Shown here: piece after piece, positions 62,221 to 64,000 of the stretch
Layout of the letters: each line of letters opens with the position of its first letter
Numbering within the stretch: the first letter of the stretch is position 1
Source of the DNA: Chrysomallon squamiferum
Taxonomy: Eukaryota > Mollusca > Gastropoda > Neomphalida > Peltospiridae
Assembly: GCA_012295275.1 (NCBI GenBank)
Contig: CM022665.1
Location: 16,799,476 to 16,863,475, forward strand
Reading direction: 5' to 3'
DNA length: 64,000 bases
Position numbers and translations under genes: made by a program
The notes under the pieces: generated by a model
Database searches by the model: none
What the model was told of the DNA's origin: nothing
Seen by the model: the letters and a program-made list of their open reading frames with translations, nothing else

Positions 62221-62294
62221 GGAAAACAGAGAAAAAAGAAAAAAAAAAGAAAAAAAGAATAAAAGAAAGAAAAAAAAAAAAAAAAAAAAAAAAA
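62221..62294. repeat. A-rich/AAAG tract
   Basis: Interrupted A runs with G, ending in about 24 A. Confidence 0.93.
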
Positions 62295-62860
62295 GATGAA
62301 ATACAGCCTTTCCCTCCCTTTTCTTTTCTGATGAGAAGAGGTTTAATGGCAGCTACCCGGGGTGTCTTAAAAATCGCTACAGGGCGGAGTAACCTCGTGA
62401 AGTGGCCGACCAAGCGTATACAATCACCATTGATAAAGTTTTAAATGATTATTTGAAGAATCTTTGTTATTTTCTCTTAAACTACGTGTTTGTAAACTAA
62501 ATCAAACTGCCCAAATTGCCAGGTTTGCCTCTGTAATTGGTAAGAAATGACTACAACTGTCGAGGGTAATATCGCACGCGAGTGGCCACGGTGAAAAGAC
62601 CTCGCTGTTTGAAAACCAAATCGAGAGAACGACGTGCATTTAAGTGTGCGGTTAAGCGAAAGACAACTAGTCACCGTGCCTCCGACTAAGAAAAAGAAAA
62701 TGACAGAAACGAAATAAGATATTTTGCTGTGTTTTCACTTCGGAAACGATAAACAGTTGTGCTGGCTTTATTGTTCAATAACACAATAATATAAAGCACA
62801 ATAAACACAGTATTTGTCAACAGAGCGCACCATTTTTTAATTTATTTGTTTAAGCCATGA
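62295..62860. other. Complex intergenic island near the right edge
   Basis: Non-repetitive with CpG. There is no domain in frames on either strand. Confidence 0.3.
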
Positions 62861-63373
62861 TAAACGATAAATTATGGCGACATTTTGTTTGCGTTAATTT
62901 TTGTTTTTAAAAAAAAAAAATTTAAAATGTAATTGTTTTTTTTCTTATAGCAAACTGTTATTTATTTTACTTTTTTCAAGTATTTATTTTATTTTATTTT
63001 ATTTGTTTTTACATTTTATTTTACTTGTTTTTCAGTTTATTATTGTTATGTATTTAAAACCTTTCATATTTTCCTTATTTACAGGAATTGTCGTATCGAC
63101 ACAGAATAATAAATAAAACTGTGAATTCAGTCTGTTGTTGTTATGACAACAGAAGACTATTTTGAAAAAGAAGTACGTGATTCTGATCCACCTTTTTTTT
63201 TTTTTTGTAATTTAATTTTATGTCCTGTTACTAAAATTTATTTAATTTGCATCTAATATTAATTTTAATTTGCTTTAAAAAACCTGTACTATTTATGTAT
63301 TTAATGTAACTTGTATATGTGTATTTAATCTTGTTCTACATCATTATACAAAACAAAAGAGTCAGTTTACAAA

Positions 63374-63431
63374 CTTATGTAAAAAAAAAAACACAAAAAG
63401 AAAAAAAAAAAAAAAAAAAAAAAAAAAAGAA
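63374..63431. repeat. Poly-A tract
   Basis: A runs with few interruptions, about 55 bp. Confidence 0.93.
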
Positions 63432-63546
63432 GGAAACAGCAAGAACAACATCAGTTTTATTTAATTTTTTTGAACGTATGTTTACATATTTATGCATATG
63501 CATGCATGTTTTTATGTATGTACACGTATATATATGTATGTATTTT

Positions 63547-63660
63547 AGGATTTGAATATTCTCTGTCTTATACACTTCTGAATATACTCTGCACATAGAC
63601 AATATTTGGGAACGCACTGGCGCAGGAGGACAAAGTCCAATCATGACATCACAAACCCCG
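63547..63660 (-). mobile_element. Probable tRNA-derived SINE, copy 2 (inverted)
   Basis: The reverse complement matches copy 1 exactly over 66 bp (63577-63642) and shares the AATCCTAAAATACA end. The head (to about 63700) is diverged or different, keeping only GGTTTGTGATGTC. Copy 2 also has a roughly 10 bp insertion near its 3' end. Confidence 0.7.
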
Positions 63661-63734
63661 TCAGATGCCGGATGCGGAAGGTGTTCAATAACCGAGAGTA
63701 ATCATTGCTTCCCACGAAATACGCTCTTCTTAGG

Positions 63735-64000
63735 CACACGTATGTGTGTGTATGTGTGAATGTACGTACGTATGTATGTGTATGTGTGTATGTATGTATG
63801 TATGTACGTACGTATGTATGTGTATGTGTTATGTATGTATGTACGTATGTATGTGTATGTGTGTATGTATGTATGTATGTACGTACGTGTGTATGTATAT
63901 GTATGTATGTACGTACGTATGTATGTGTATGTGTTATGTATGTATGTATGTACGTACGTGTGTATGTATATGTATGTATGTATGTATGTACGTACGTATG
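63735..64000. repeat. (GTAT)n array with periodic TACGTACGTA, reaching the window edge
   Basis: GTAT units are broken by TACGTACGTA and GTGTATGTGT, giving a higher-order period of roughly 55-65 bp. The array continues past the window end. Confidence 0.93.

Overview
This 64 kb window is animal nuclear DNA. It is strongly AT-rich, the genes are split by GT-AG introns, and ATT/AAT, TTTA, AT and CA/GT microsatellites are everywhere. Proteins, gene structures and repeat style fit a lophotrochozoan, most likely a mollusc and plausibly a coleoid cephalopod such as an octopus. That placement is an inference from overall character, not from a diagnostic marker. No bacterial, viral or CRISPR-like system is present.

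The left half (1-31.4 kb) is gene-dense. It holds the 3' part of a TARBP1 orthologue (tRNA Gm18 2'-O-methyltransferase; 19 exons placed, + strand, 5' end outside the window). Next is a single-coding-exon protein with 18 C2H2 zinc fingers (- strand). This is arranged head-to-head with an FCF1 orthologue (PIN-domain small-subunit processome factor, 8 coding exons, + strand). A TRMT5 orthologue (tRNA m1G37 methyltransferase, 4 exons, + strand) starts 385 bp after the FCF1 stop. The reconstructed FCF1 (200 aa) and TRMT5 (531 aa) frames close exactly across every splice junction. Introns carry small TA-flanked inverted-terminal-repeat elements, minisatellites and repeated decoy splice acceptors.

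The right half (31.4-64 kb) is a gene desert around one intronless gene at 39,245-40,528. This encodes a FoxG (brain factor 1) forkhead protein with an N-terminal eh1-like motif. The desert is mostly microsatellite, interrupted by more complex islands rich in transcription-factor-like motifs that could be FoxG regulatory elements. It also holds a truncated LINE fragment, two inverted copies of a probable tRNA-derived SINE, and a long foldback repeat.

Three of the genes make the translation machinery: TARBP1 and TRMT5 modify tRNA and FCF1 matures 18S rRNA. FCF1, TRMT5 and FOXG1 all lie on human chromosome 14, so the order here probably reflects an ancestral bilaterian linkage group. No previously undescribed system was found. 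The most unusual items are a tandem repeat that includes the zinc-finger gene's stop codon, an FCF1 first coding exon that contributes only the ATG, a paired ATCACGTGAT dyad in the desert, and triplicated decoy 3' splice sites in TRMT5 intron 1.
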